NCBI GenBank assembly: GCA_000720375.1
Contig: JOAA01000019.1
Location: 186,001-250,000 of the forward strand
DNA: 64,000 nt
Reading direction: 5' to 3'
DNA from: Rhodococcus rhodnii
Lineage (GTDB): Bacteria; Actinomycetota; Actinomycetes; Mycobacteriales; Pseudonocardiaceae
Part shown: positions 1 through 8,638 of the stretch, piece after piece
Layout: the number at the start of each line of letters is the position of its first letter
Position numbering within the stretch: position 1 is the stretch's first letter
Translations under genes and position numbers: made by a program
The notes under the pieces: model-generated
The model's database searches: none
The model's input: the letters and a program-made list of their open reading frames with translations, nothing else
Told to the model about the DNA's origin: nothing

Positions 1-72
1 GGCTCGTTGGAGCAGAACGGATCTTCGGGCGAGACGGTGCGGATGCACCCTGTCACGCAGAAACCCGGGTAA
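1..72 (+). CDS. C-terminal end of an upstream gene (partial)
   Basis: The first 23 codons of the window read open in frame 1 and end in TAA at 70-72, three bases before the GTG of the next gene. That tight spacing is typical of the operon that follows, so this is probably the tail of a preceding polysaccharide gene. The visible tail is short, polar and without a recognisable motif, so no function can be given. Confidence 0.5.
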   Translation, partial: GSLEQNGSSGETVRMHPVTQKPG

Positions 73-75
73 CCG

Positions 76-1380
76 GTGTCCGATCAGCGAGCCGACGGCG
101 CCACGTTGGTATGCGTATTCCTGTTGATGCTGTTGATGATCCCGGCCCGGTTGGTGATCAGCGGCATTCCGATGTCCATCACGCCTGCCACTTTGGCCGG
201 GCTTGGGCTCGGCGTGATCTGGTTCTGCTGTCAACTGGTAACCACGCTTGGCGTAGCGAAGGGGCGCAATCTCGCCAGAACCGCGTTGTTCCTCTACGCG
301 ATCTCGCAACTGGCGACCTACGGGTACGCGACTCGCAACTACCTCCCGATGGACGAACTGGAAGGCGCCGACCGGACGATCGTGGTGGTGTTCGGCACAA
401 TCTGCGTCGGCATCGCGGTGTGCGATGGCGTGAAGAACCTCGCGCGCCTCGACATGCTGCTGAAGTTCATGACGGTCCTGATCGGTGTGGTCGCGTTCAT
501 CGGTTTCCTGCAGTTCGCACTGGCCTTCGACCTCACCAAATACCTTGCCGTGCCTGGCCTTCGACCGGTCACCGATGACGGCTTCGTCTTGGAACGGGCA
601 ACTTTCCGCCGACCGGCCGGGACGACTGGGCATCCGATCGAGTTCGGCGTTGTGTGCGCGATCGGTGTCCCCTTCGCCGCGCATTACGCCTATCGGGCAA
701 AGGAAGCCGGGCAGAAGGCCGGCAAGTGGTGGCTGTGCTTGGCCATCATCGCGGCCGGTGCGGTCGTCTCGTTGTCCCGCTCGGCGATTCTGGGCATGTG
801 TCTCGGTGGCCTGGTGCTGCTGATCGGGTGGACCGGCAAGCGACGGGTCCAGGCGCTGATCGCGGCGGCCGGGTTTCTCGTTGTGCTCAGGTTGGTCGTG
901 CCCGGCCTGATCGGCACTCTCTACAGTCTGTTCGACAACATCAGTGAAGACCCGAGCATCGAGGGCCGTACCGACGACTACGAGTCCGCCGGTGAGCAGA
1001 TCGCCAAGCACTACTTGCTCGGTCGTGGCAACGGAACGTACCTGTCGGAGAAGTACGGGCCGCTGGACAACCAGTATCTCGGCACGCTTGTCCAAAATGG
1101 CTACATAGGACTGATTGTCCTGATTTTCCTGTTTCTCGCCGGGATGTACTCGGCGGCGCGGGTTCGTGCGATCAGCGCCGACCCGGTCGTCCGCGATCTG
1201 GCACTGTCGCTGATCGCCGCGCAATCCATCGTGGCGCTCGGGGCCGCCACGTTCGACCTGCTGTGGTTCTCCACCGCGACCGGCCTGACATTCGTCCTCG
1301 TCGGTGCGAGCGGGGCGCTGCTGCGGGCGGTCAAAGCACAAACCCCTGTCCTGCCGCCGATGTGGGAAGCAGTCCGATGA
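76..1380 (+). CDS. O-antigen ligase/Wzy-type polysaccharide polymerase, membrane protein
   Basis: 434 residues, mostly hydrophobic, with about ten membrane segments. Proteins of the Wzy_C/O-antigen ligase family join lipid-linked glycan repeat units outside the membrane. The family signature is visible in two places: an extracytoplasmic RPAGTTGHPIEFG segment near residue 175, and a late region with EGRTDDY, a GRGNG turn and DNQYLGTLVQNGYIG near residue 325, matching the usual 'G.G...DN.YL..L...G..G' pattern. The GTG start at 76 follows the previous stop by three bases. The gene overlaps the next by ATGA, so the two are probably translationally coupled. Whether it polymerises or ligates cannot be told from sequence. 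Confidence 0.8.
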   Translation: MSDQRADGATLVCVFLLMLLMIPARLVISGIPMSITPATLAGLGLGVIWFCCQLVTTLGVAKGRNLARTALFLYAISQLATYGYATRNYLPMDELEGADRTIVVVFGTICVGIAVCDGVKNLARLDMLLKFMTVLIGVVAFIGFLQFALAFDLTKYLAVPGLRPVTDDGFVLERATFRRPAGTTGHPIEFGVVCAIGVPFAAHYAYRAKEAGQKAGKWWLCLAIIAAGAVVSLSRSAILGMCLGGLVLLIGWTGKRRVQALIAAAGFLVVLRLVVPGLIGTLYSLFDNISEDPSIEGRTDDYESAGEQIAKHYLLGRGNGTYLSEKYGPLDNQYLGTLVQNGYIGLIVLIFLFLAGMYSAARVRAISADPVVRDLALSLIAAQSIVALGAATFDLLWFSTATGLTFVLVGASGALLRAVKAQTPVLPPMWEAVR

Positions 1381-2594
1381 CGGAGTTGGCTACACGCCGG
1401 TCGACCATGCTGTTCGACTGGCTCAGCACCCGAAGCAAGCAGATCGCCGTCGCCGCGATCGGGCTGAGCCTGTTGCTGGCCGGTGGTTACGGCGTAATCC
1501 TCGGCAACGAGCTGCGTTACTCCGACGAGCACGTCTACCTCGAGCTCACCCAGTCCTTGGTGGACGGCCGCGGCTTCGCGTTCGGCACGGACTCCACGGC
1601 ATACCGGCCACCGGGTTACCCGTTCCTCCTGCTGCCCTTGCATCTGGTGAGCGGCGGCAACGTGTTCGTCATGCGGCTGTTGGGAGTCGCGTGCCTGGTC
1701 GGCGCGGTGTGGTTCGGGTACTTGCTGGCCCACCGGATCTCACCGGTCGCGGGCGCGCTCGTCGCGGTCGTAACGGCGGCGTACCCGTTGTTCGTCTACA
1801 CGGCGACCGCGCTGTACCCGCAGATGCCCGCCCTCTTCCTGCTGTTGATGATGCTGGAGTTCGGCTTACGGGCCAGGGATCGCTGGGTGTGGGCGATCCC
1901 CAGTGGACTGTCCGCGGGATTCCTGACGATCACCGTGCCATCGTTCGCACCGACCTTGCTCCTGCTCGCGATCTTCATTGGCTGGCGTGCCAGGAAAGCC
2001 ATCGCCGTGCTGCTGGTCGCGGCGGCGATCATCCCCGGCCTGTGGTGCATCCGAAACGCCGTTGTGATGGGCGCGTTCATCCCAGTGTCCACGAACAACG
2101 GTGTGAACCTGTTGCTGGGCAACAACCCCAGCGCCACGGGCAGCAGCGGCACCAGCGTCGACGTGATGGCATACGAACAACGGGCCAAAGAGCTGAACCT
2201 CGACGAGGTCGGCATCGACAAGTTCTACAGCGACCAGGCCGTCGAGTGGATCACCTCGAACCCCGCCCAGGCCGCCGGGTTGTACGTCGCCAAGGTCGCG
2301 CACAACTTCGCCTACAGCGACACACTGAAAACCGAGGGCCAAGGAGCCTCGGATCTCCTTGCCGCGCTGAGCTACTACCCGATCCTCGCACTGGCGGTGC
2401 TCCGGATAATGCTCTCCAAACGGTTCCCGCTGCGGCGCGTTGACAAGCTCTGCGTCTGGGCGATCGTGCTGAACGTGCTCTTGCTCGCGGTGTTCTTCAC
2501 CAGGATCCGGTTCCGGGTGCCGCTGGACGAACTGACGATCATCCTGGCGGTGTCCACTGTGGTCGTCTGGTGGGACAGGCGGCGGATCGCGTGA
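1377..2594 (+). CDS. GT-C fold membrane glycosyltransferase (ArnT/PMT_2-like)
   Basis: 405 residues from the ATG at 1377, which overlaps the upstream stop (ATGA). The reading frame is open further upstream, but this start fits the operon. The first extracytoplasmic loop has the GT39/ArnT-like pattern: an acidic pair after TM1 (SDEHVYLELTQSL) and then AYRPPGYPF. This is followed by about eight hydrophobic segments. Such enzymes use polyprenyl-phosphate sugars to glycosylate lipid-linked or surface acceptors on the outer face of the membrane. Its place between a Wzy-like and a Wzx-like gene suggests it decorates the polysaccharide. Acceptor and sugar are unknown. Confidence 0.75.
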   Translation: MTELATRRSTMLFDWLSTRSKQIAVAAIGLSLLLAGGYGVILGNELRYSDEHVYLELTQSLVDGRGFAFGTDSTAYRPPGYPFLLLPLHLVSGGNVFVMRLLGVACLVGAVWFGYLLAHRISPVAGALVAVVTAAYPLFVYTATALYPQMPALFLLLMMLEFGLRARDRWVWAIPSGLSAGFLTITVPSFAPTLLLLAIFIGWRARKAIAVLLVAAAIIPGLWCIRNAVVMGAFIPVSTNNGVNLLLGNNPSATGSSGTSVDVMAYEQRAKELNLDEVGIDKFYSDQAVEWITSNPAQAAGLYVAKVAHNFAYSDTLKTEGQGASDLLAALSYYPILALAVLRIMLSKRFPLRRVDKLCVWAIVLNVLLLAVFFTRIRFRVPLDELTIILAVSTVVVWWDRRRIA

Positions 2595-4003
2595 CCACGA
2601 CCAAGTCCCCGATCCGCAAGGCACTGCGGATGAGCCTGCTCAACACGGTGGTGGGCAAGCTCGGCACGTTCATCACGGGCATCGTTCTGGCCAGATTGCT
2701 CACGCCACACGACTTCGGTGTGTACGCGATCGCTTTCGTCGCGTTGATCGCGTTGTTGTCGCTGAACGAACTCGGGGTCAGCCTCGCGATTGTGCGGTGG
2801 CCGGGAGATCCCGAGCGCATCCGGCCGACGGTCACCACGATCTCGATGGTGACCAGCGTGTTCGTCTATGCGATGTGCTGGTTCGGCGCGCCGATTTTCG
2901 CGGACGCCATGGAAGTGCCCGAAGCCACAGGTGTGGTCCGGGTGCTGTGTATCGGCGCTTTGGTCGACGGGCTCACTTCGCCGGTGGCCCAGCTGATGAA
3001 CCGCGAGTTCAAGCAGGGTTTGCGGCTCTTCGTCGACCTGTCGAACCTGGTGGTGACGACCGGCCTCACCGTCTCGTTGGCCGCGACGGGGCACGGCGCG
3101 TGGAGCTTGGCTTGGGGACAGATCGCCGGTAACGCCGTTTCGGCGCTGGTGTTGTTCTCGTTGAGCCGCAAGTGGCCGAAGCTGGGCTTCGATCCCAAGC
3201 TCGCGCGTGAGCTGATCGCGTTCGGGTTGCCGTTGGCCGGTGCCAGCCTGCTGATGATGGCGATGTGGAACGTCGACAAGGTCTTCACCGGCCCGATGCT
3301 CGGCGCGGTCGCCCTCGGTCTCTACCTTCAGGCGTTCAACCTGGCTTCCTGGCCGGTGAACGTGTTCTCGGTTGTGGTCCGCCGGGTGTCGCTGGCTGCT
3401 TTCGCCCGTGTGCAGGAGGATCCGGCCGAGCGCCAGGCCGTCTTCGCCAAGATGGCCATGCTGCTGGCTGTTCCCAGCCTGCCTGTCTGCACCGTCCTCG
3501 GTCTGCTCGCTCTACCAGTCGTGACCACTTTGTACGGACAGCCGTGGGCCGGGTCGGCGGTGGCACTGCAGTTCCTCGCATTGCTCGGGGTTGTCCGGGT
3601 CGTGTCGGAGTTGGCGTACGACTTCCTGGTCGCCCTCGGCCGTTCCCGCACGACGTTGTGGCTTCAGGCCGGATGGCTCGTGGCGCTGTTGGTATGCCTG
3701 CCGATCGGTGCGTGGCTCGGCGGGATCGAAGGTGTCGGCATCGCGCACGCCGCGGTTGCCTTGCTGGTTGTGCTGCCGGCGTACGCGATGGCCGTGGCCA
3801 GAACCGGGATTTCGGTCCGGGCACTGGCCGCCCCCCTCGCGCGGCCAGTGCTCGGAACCGTGTGCATGGTCCTGGTGATCCTGGTGGTCCGGTGGTTCAC
3901 CGAACCGTCCCTACTGCAGCTACTCCTGGGTGGTGCCTTGGGATTGCTGGCCTATCTGCCCGCTGTCTGGCCGCTGCGCAAAACCCTCAGCGCCCTCAAG
4001 TAG
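2591..4003 (+). CDS. Wzx-type oligosaccharide flippase (MOP superfamily)
   Basis: 470 residues from GTG 2591, which overlaps the upstream stop (GTGA). The protein is almost entirely transmembrane, with 12-14 predicted helices. The N-terminus has the start typical of polysaccharide_synt_3/Wzx proteins (positively charged KALRMSLLNTVVGKLGTF, then ARLLTPHDFGVYAIAF). Flippases of this family move undecaprenyl-linked oligosaccharides across the membrane. It ends the 76-4003 operon. Its last 84 bases overlap the 3' end of the convergent hydrolase gene, so both C-terminal tails are encoded in the same DNA. Confidence 0.85.
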   Translation: MTTTKSPIRKALRMSLLNTVVGKLGTFITGIVLARLLTPHDFGVYAIAFVALIALLSLNELGVSLAIVRWPGDPERIRPTVTTISMVTSVFVYAMCWFGAPIFADAMEVPEATGVVRVLCIGALVDGLTSPVAQLMNREFKQGLRLFVDLSNLVVTTGLTVSLAATGHGAWSLAWGQIAGNAVSALVLFSLSRKWPKLGFDPKLARELIAFGLPLAGASLLMMAMWNVDKVFTGPMLGAVALGLYLQAFNLASWPVNVFSVVVRRVSLAAFARVQEDPAERQAVFAKMAMLLAVPSLPVCTVLGLLALPVVTTLYGQPWAGSAVALQFLALLGVVRVVSELAYDFLVALGRSRTTLWLQAGWLVALLVCLPIGAWLGGIEGVGIAHAAVALLVVLPAYAMAVARTGISVRALAAPLARPVLGTVCMVLVILVVRWFTEPSLLQLLLGGALGLLAYLPAVWPLRKTLSALK

Positions 4004-5254
4004 GAAATCGGTGGCGACGGCGGTCACGGGATGGTCTGTGTACAGGTAGACGCCGTGCCCACCTTGATCCGCGACCACGAGCCTCGCCCCCAGCGCCGAA
4101 CTCATCGCCACCGCACCACTCAACGGAGTCGCCGGATCCTGGGTGTTCTGCAACACCAGTACTTTCGCGTGCGCCTTGCCGACCTTGACCGGTTCGACCG
4201 GTGAAACGGGCCAGAAAGTGCACGGCCAGATATTCGCGGACAAGCCGTTGGCAATCGGGTATGGCTCCCGCGAAGCCAGTACATCCCGTTGGTACTGCCC
4301 GGGATCACGCGGCCACTTGCCTTCGTTGCACGCGATGGCCCACCACACCGACGACGATGTGGCGCTCTTGGGCTTCGCTGGCGCCAGCCTGCCGGTCCTG
4401 AGCAGTTCAAGCAGGGCTGGATAACCCTTCTCCGAGTACAGCATCGTGCGTACCTGGCTGCGGAACGGGTTGCCGAGTTTGGCGGCGAGCGCCGAGTAGG
4501 CCGCTCGAACATCTCCCCCTGCCCACTGTGCGAAGTGGTCGAACGACTCCTCGATACCCCTCCCCCAAGACTGGAACGCCGTACGCCAGATCCCGCCCGA
4601 GTCGACTGCGCTGTCGAGCAGAAAACGATCGGCTCGGTGCGGGAACAGGGTGGTGTAGACCGCGCCGAGGTACGTGCCGTACGAGTACCCGAGATACGAG
4701 ATCTTGCGCTCGCCCAACGCGATCCGGATCCGGTCCATGTCCCGCGCGGTATTGGCCGTCGTGATGTGCGGCAGCATCCGGCCGTCGTGCTCGAAGCATT
4801 GCTTCGCGATCTGGCGGGCGTAAGCAATGTTCTCCGTGATGTCGCCATTGGCAGCGGGATAGGGAAAGACCTTCCAAGGCTGCCGCTGGGACTCGGTCAA
4901 CCCGCACGTCACAGGCGCGCTACGGCCGGTACCCCGCGGATCGAAGCCGATCAAGTCATAGCTTTCGGCCAGTGTCGAACGATCGCTGACGAACTTCGGC
5001 TCTTCCAGCCCAGCGTCACCAGGGCCGCCTGGGTTGAGCAGGAGCACGCCTCGCTTGGCCTTGGTCGCCTTCTTGCGGGACACAGCTATGCCGATCTTCG
5101 GGCCATGCGGCTTGCCGTAGTCGAGCGGCACGCTGACCGTCGTGCATTCCAGCGGGAGACTTTCACAGGGCCGCCAGCGCACCGACGCGTGGGCCGTGAT
5201 CGAGATCAGTGGCGCGACAAGAACCCCCGCTGTCAACGCCATGAGTATTCGCAT
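3920..5254 (-). CDS. Secreted alpha/beta hydrolase, tripeptidyl-aminopeptidase-like (TAP)
   Basis: 444 residues with a Sec signal peptide (residues 1-24, cut after AHA). An oxyanion-type NPGGPG motif lies near residue 75, DPRGTGRS near 105, and the nucleophile elbow GYSYG places the catalytic Ser at 191. The C-terminal TAP-like domain carries a probable acid in LQNTQDPATPL and the His in GGHGVY. This is the architecture of actinobacterial secreted proline/tripeptidyl aminopeptidases and related hydrolases. The substrate is not predictable. It is convergent to the flippase gene and overlaps it by 84 bp, and it is not an obvious member of the polysaccharide pathway. Confidence 0.85.
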   Translation of the reverse strand: MRILMALTAGVLVAPLISITAHASVRWRPCESLPLECTTVSVPLDYGKPHGPKIGIAVSRKKATKAKRGVLLLNPGGPGDAGLEEPKFVSDRSTLAESYDLIGFDPRGTGRSAPVTCGLTESQRQPWKVFPYPAANGDITENIAYARQIAKQCFEHDGRMLPHITTANTARDMDRIRIALGERKISYLGYSYGTYLGAVYTTLFPHRADRFLLDSAVDSGGIWRTAFQSWGRGIEESFDHFAQWAGGDVRAAYSALAAKLGNPFRSQVRTMLYSEKGYPALLELLRTGRLAPAKPKSATSSSVWWAIACNEGKWPRDPGQYQRDVLASREPYPIANGLSANIWPCTFWPVSPVEPVKVGKAHAKVLVLQNTQDPATPLSGAVAMSSALGARLVVADQGGHGVYLYTDHPVTAVATDFLLEGAEGFAQRPDSGQIGQQSQGTTQE

Positions 5255-5393
5255 GGGTCCGAAGTTTTCCGGGCTGCCTGAGCACAGTCAGTAAAGCTGA
5301 GCTCTCCGCTCGTGGTGGACCTAGCACCACCGGCGTTGCGGTTTCAGCAACAAAAGTTGCCCGTTTGGGACGGGCGCGCGCATCCTCGGCAGC

Positions 5394-5993
5394 ATGGAAC
5401 ACGGTGTGATGGACGAAGCGTTCTGGGACGACATGTACCGGGAGACGACCAGAAAATGGAGCGGGAAGCCCAACCCGCAGCTGGTCACGGAAGCATCAGA
5501 TCTCAAGCCGGGCACGGCTCTGGACGTCGGCTGCGGTGAGGGTGCCGACGCGATCTGGCTGGCCGAGCACGGCTGGCGAGTGACCGGCGCGGACGTCTCC
5601 AGCGTCGCACTCGAGCGGGCCAAGGAGCACAGCACCGAGGTCGAGTGGCTGCACCTCGACCTGACCAAGGAGCACGCGCCCGACACGTACGACTTGGTGA
5701 CCGCCCACTATGTACACCTCAAGCCCAAAGAGGACATGGTCCTCGTCTACAAGCGGATCGCCGAAGCCGTCGCACCCGGTGGCACGTTGTTGATCGTCGG
5801 GCACGACAAGCAGGAAATGCACCGGCATGAAATCGACGTCCCCGACGACATCTTCTTCGGCGCCGAGGAGATCACTTCGCTGCTGTCAGAGGACGAGTGG
5901 AAGGTCGAGGTGGCCGAGACGCGGACGCTGGCCAACCCGGATCACCGCATGTACGACTTCGTGTTCAAGGCTTCCCGCGTGACACCACGATAG
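5394..5993 (+). CDS. Class I SAM-dependent methyltransferase
   Basis: 199 residues. Motif I (ALDVGCGEGADAIWLA, near residues 43-58) and a following acidic VTGADVS are typical of the Rossmann-fold methyltransferase_25/11 families. The start was taken at ATG 5394, but the ATG at 5409 (MDEAFWDDMY) is equally possible because no clear Shine-Dalgarno is seen. The family includes tellurite-resistance-like and small-molecule methyltransferases, and the substrate is unknown. The 3' end overlaps the convergent glycosyltransferase gene by 29 bp. The gene stands alone on its strand and may be unrelated to the glycan locus. Confidence 0.8.
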   Translation: MEHGVMDEAFWDDMYRETTRKWSGKPNPQLVTEASDLKPGTALDVGCGEGADAIWLAEHGWRVTGADVSSVALERAKEHSTEVEWLHLDLTKEHAPDTYDLVTAHYVHLKPKEDMVLVYKRIAEAVAPGGTLLIVGHDKQEMHRHEIDVPDDIFFGAEEITSLLSEDEWKVEVAETRTLANPDHRMYDFVFKASRVTPR

Positions 5994-7200
5994 GCGTGGC
6001 GTTGGCGTCGTCGGTCGCGGCCGTGCCACGCCACCTCTGGTACTTGGTCCGGACTTTCGTCGCCAGGACACCGCTGCCTGAGCGGACCAGCTCGGCGGCG
6101 ACCGCCCCGGTCGCCGGCCGTGTCCTGGCGGCGAAGAGGTATTCGTCCTCCTGGACCTGAGCCGCACGGGTGAGCGCGAACCGGTCGACGACCAGCCGTC
6201 GGGCGAACTCGCCGAGCGAACCTCTGAGATCACGCGAAGTCACGAGCGCCTCGATGTGCTTTTGCAGATCCAGCACACCGTTGCCGCCGAGGCCGTACCA
6301 ACCTTGTTTGAGGAAGAGCGGTGCGGTGTCGGACGTCAACAGTTCGCTGAACCCTTGCTCACCAACGACGACCAAGGGCTTACCGAATGCCATGCCACGC
6401 AAGGCCGAACCGCCTTGACCGACGATCACGTCCGCGGCGGCGTAAGCCGGACGTGGATCCGCGACCTCGCCAGTCAGCCGGACAACCGTGCGACCGGCCA
6501 ACGCGTTCGCCTTGGCGGCACGGGCTTCGATCTCATCACGGGACCGGCCATCGCCAACGAGGACCAGCTGCACCTTGTGGCCTGCGGCGGCCGACGCGCC
6601 AACGGCGTCGCAGGCCGCGAGCAGGCCCTCCAGCTTCAGCTCGGGCACGAGTCGGCAGATCATCGCGATGAGCACTTCGTTCTGCGGGATCCCGTGCTCC
6701 TTGCGGAACACCGACCCATCGACCGTTGGGTGGTCGGTGTCCGTATCCACGGGCGGCTCCAGCAACGTCACTCGGTGGTGACCCGCTGCGAGCGTGGCCT
6801 CACGGATGGCTTCAGTGCCCACGACCAACGGCACCGTCCTGGGGAAGAACGGGACCACAGACATCGACATCACAGTGCCGACAACCGGTGTCCGCCAACG
6901 CAAACCCGGCCCGAAGAAGGCCTCGACGACCGGCGGCCATTCGTAGCCGTGAACGACATGAATTCGTCGCTTGTGGACTGTCCGAACCAGAGTGGCGAGG
7001 ACTTCGGGGGACGGATTTCGGCGGTTGCGCGGGATCTCGATGTGCTCGAGACCGAGATCGTGCACCTTCTTGACCAACGGTCCCGGCTCGGACAACACGA
7101 TCACCTCGTGCCCGCGGTCGCGGACAGCGCCAGCGAGCTGGATGGCGTTGAGTTGGGAGCCGCCGATCTCCATCGCGTGCGGGTAGACGAGGATTCGCAT
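5965..7200 (-). CDS. GT4-family glycosyltransferase
   Basis: 411 residues from ATG 7200; a longer in-frame start at 7215 is less likely because 7200 overlaps the upstream stop by one base (TGATG). The N-terminal GT-B domain begins MRILVYPHAMEIGGSQLNA, and the C-terminal half shows the donor-binding pattern GGSALRGMAFGKPLVVVGEQG near residues 285-305. GT4 enzymes transfer an NDP-sugar to a lipid-linked acceptor on the cytoplasmic face with retention. It is the last gene of the 15305-to-5965 run, which starts with a polyprenyl sugar-phosphate transferase. Confidence 0.8.
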   Translation of the reverse strand: MRILVYPHAMEIGGSQLNAIQLAGAVRDRGHEVIVLSEPGPLVKKVHDLGLEHIEIPRNRRNPSPEVLATLVRTVHKRRIHVVHGYEWPPVVEAFFGPGLRWRTPVVGTVMSMSVVPFFPRTVPLVVGTEAIREATLAAGHHRVTLLEPPVDTDTDHPTVDGSVFRKEHGIPQNEVLIAMICRLVPELKLEGLLAACDAVGASAAAGHKVQLVLVGDGRSRDEIEARAAKANALAGRTVVRLTGEVADPRPAYAAADVIVGQGGSALRGMAFGKPLVVVGEQGFSELLTSDTAPLFLKQGWYGLGGNGVLDLQKHIEALVTSRDLRGSLGEFARRLVVDRFALTRAAQVQEDEYLFAARTRPATGAVAAELVRSGSGVLATKVRTKYQRWRGTAATDDANATPIVVSRGKP

Positions 7201-7499
7201 CAGGGCGTCACCCACCGCTCGTCAGGCAGCAGAACGCGGTCCCGCACACCCGGTTCGCACGCCACCAGGCCGGCTTCGGGCAGTTCGTAGACGAGGTCGA
7301 TCGAGCCGAGGACTGGCACGCCGTCGACGTCTTTGCCATGCGTTGTGGGGTCGTCGTCGAGGAAACCGACGGGAATCCACGCGTATGGCCGTCTGCGAAC
7401 GGCTGCTAGAGCCGCTCGTGCGCGGTCGCCTGCACCCAGCAGGAGTATGGGAGCCACGCTTGCATCATCGTTCGCACAGCCCGGTTTCTTACCGTTCAT
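7200..7499 (-). CDS. Stand-alone FlaA1/CapD N-terminal-like nucleotide-binding domain
   Basis: 99 residues only. The sequence starts with a Rossmann turn (PILLLGAGDRARAALAAVRRRP) followed by VGFLDDDP, GKDVDGVPVLGS. This is the pattern of the CoA_binding_3 domain that precedes the catalytic part in CapD/FlaA1 epimerases and in polyprenyl glycosylphosphotransferases. Here no catalytic domain follows: the frame stops at 7200, and the next gene is a glycosyltransferase in another frame. It overlaps both neighbours (ATGA upstream, TGATG downstream), so it is translated as part of the operon and is not a random remnant. It may be a domain that lost its partner or a regulatory binding subunit. Confidence 0.6.
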   Translation of the reverse strand: MNGKKPGCANDDASVAPILLLGAGDRARAALAAVRRRPYAWIPVGFLDDDPTTHGKDVDGVPVLGSIDLVYELPEAGLVACEPGVRDRVLLPDERWVTP

Positions 7500-8638
7500 C
7501 GCCGCAATCCGGCCAGACGGGTGAAAGTGTCCGCCCTTGCCGCCCAGGAATGGCTTGCCGCAACGGAACGTCGTTGGTCGACCACGTCCGGCGACGCCTT
7601 GTCGATCGCCGCTTTCACGACAGCGTCAGCGAATTCCTTCGCGTCCCCGCCGATCTGGATGCTGTCCGTCTCGCTGGCCAAGCGCTTGCTCGCAGGCAGA
7701 TCCGTGCTCACGACCGGAAGACCAGCCGCCAGGTACTCCAACGTCTTCAGCGGGAAAGAAGCCCGGTTGAAAGCCGTGTCCGCATAAGGCGTGAGGCCGA
7801 CATCGATCCGGGCGAACCATCGCGGCAACTCCTCGAACGGCACCGCACCAACGTGATGCACGTTCGGTCGTTGCAGCAGACCGTCCGATCTGCCCGGCTC
7901 CCAATCCGGTTCACGCGGACCGACCAAAAGCAGGCCCAGGCCGGTGTCCGCGACCGCTTCCAGCAACGAGATGTCGATCCGGTCGCTCAGCTGACCGACC
8001 AACCCCGCGATCCGAGAAGGGAAACCGGCAGGAATCGGACCGGGTTCGGACAACACTTCGTACGGCGAAGGATCACAGCCATTGGGGAAGACAATCGGAT
8101 GCGCCCCGAGCTCACGCCAGCGCTCGGCGAGTTCCGGGCCGACGGCGAGCACCAGATCCGCACGGGCAATGGCTTCCCGCTCCTCCCGAAGCACGAAATG
8201 CGCGTCCTGGTTCATCAAGGACGCGCCCGCGACCCAGTCGTCCGTGCCGTACAACACATCCACGACACGATCTCCCCACCTGCCGAGGAGATCGTGTTGC
8301 GTGCACGCGATGAACACATCGGGCCTGCGCCGGGACTTCCGCAGCGCCCACCCGATCTGTGCACGGACCATCGGCCAGGTCAACGACCTGATGCCCGGCC
8401 TGGTCCAGCCGGGCGGGCCGACCGGGGTCAGGCGGGCGATCCGCGGTGCGAGCGGCCGCAACCGCGGTCGCCACATCCTGCCCGCCTTGCCCCGGAACCG
8501 TTCCGGTGTCACCGGGGACACCGGTGGATCCACCCAGAGCACGTCGGCGTGGCGGGTCAGGGACTCGGCCAGTTGCCGCTCCGAGCCCTTGACCCCATCC
8601 CACGTCACTCCGGACGCGACGACTACCAGTGGCCTCAT
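7496..8638 (-). CDS. GT4-like glycosyltransferase
   Basis: 380 residues from ATG 8638, which overlaps the stop of the upstream gene (ATGA). The N-terminus reads MRPLVVVASGVTWDGVKGSE, and the middle has a VFPNGCDP segment typical of GT-B enzymes. The C-terminal domain shows TPYADTAFNRASFPLKTLEYLAAGLPVVSTD, the donor-site pattern of the GT4/Glycos_transf_1 fold. It is probably cytoplasmic or membrane-associated and extends the glycan in the same operon as the enzymes at 5965 and 13806. Donor and acceptor are unknown. Confidence 0.75.
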   Translation of the reverse strand: MRPLVVVASGVTWDGVKGSERQLAESLTRHADVLWVDPPVSPVTPERFRGKAGRMWRPRLRPLAPRIARLTPVGPPGWTRPGIRSLTWPMVRAQIGWALRKSRRRPDVFIACTQHDLLGRWGDRVVDVLYGTDDWVAGASLMNQDAHFVLREEREAIARADLVLAVGPELAERWRELGAHPIVFPNGCDPSPYEVLSEPGPIPAGFPSRIAGLVGQLSDRIDISLLEAVADTGLGLLLVGPREPDWEPGRSDGLLQRPNVHHVGAVPFEELPRWFARIDVGLTPYADTAFNRASFPLKTLEYLAAGLPVVSTDLPASKRLASETDSIQIGGDAKEFADAVVKAAIDKASPDVVDQRRSVAASHSWAARADTFTRLAGLRR

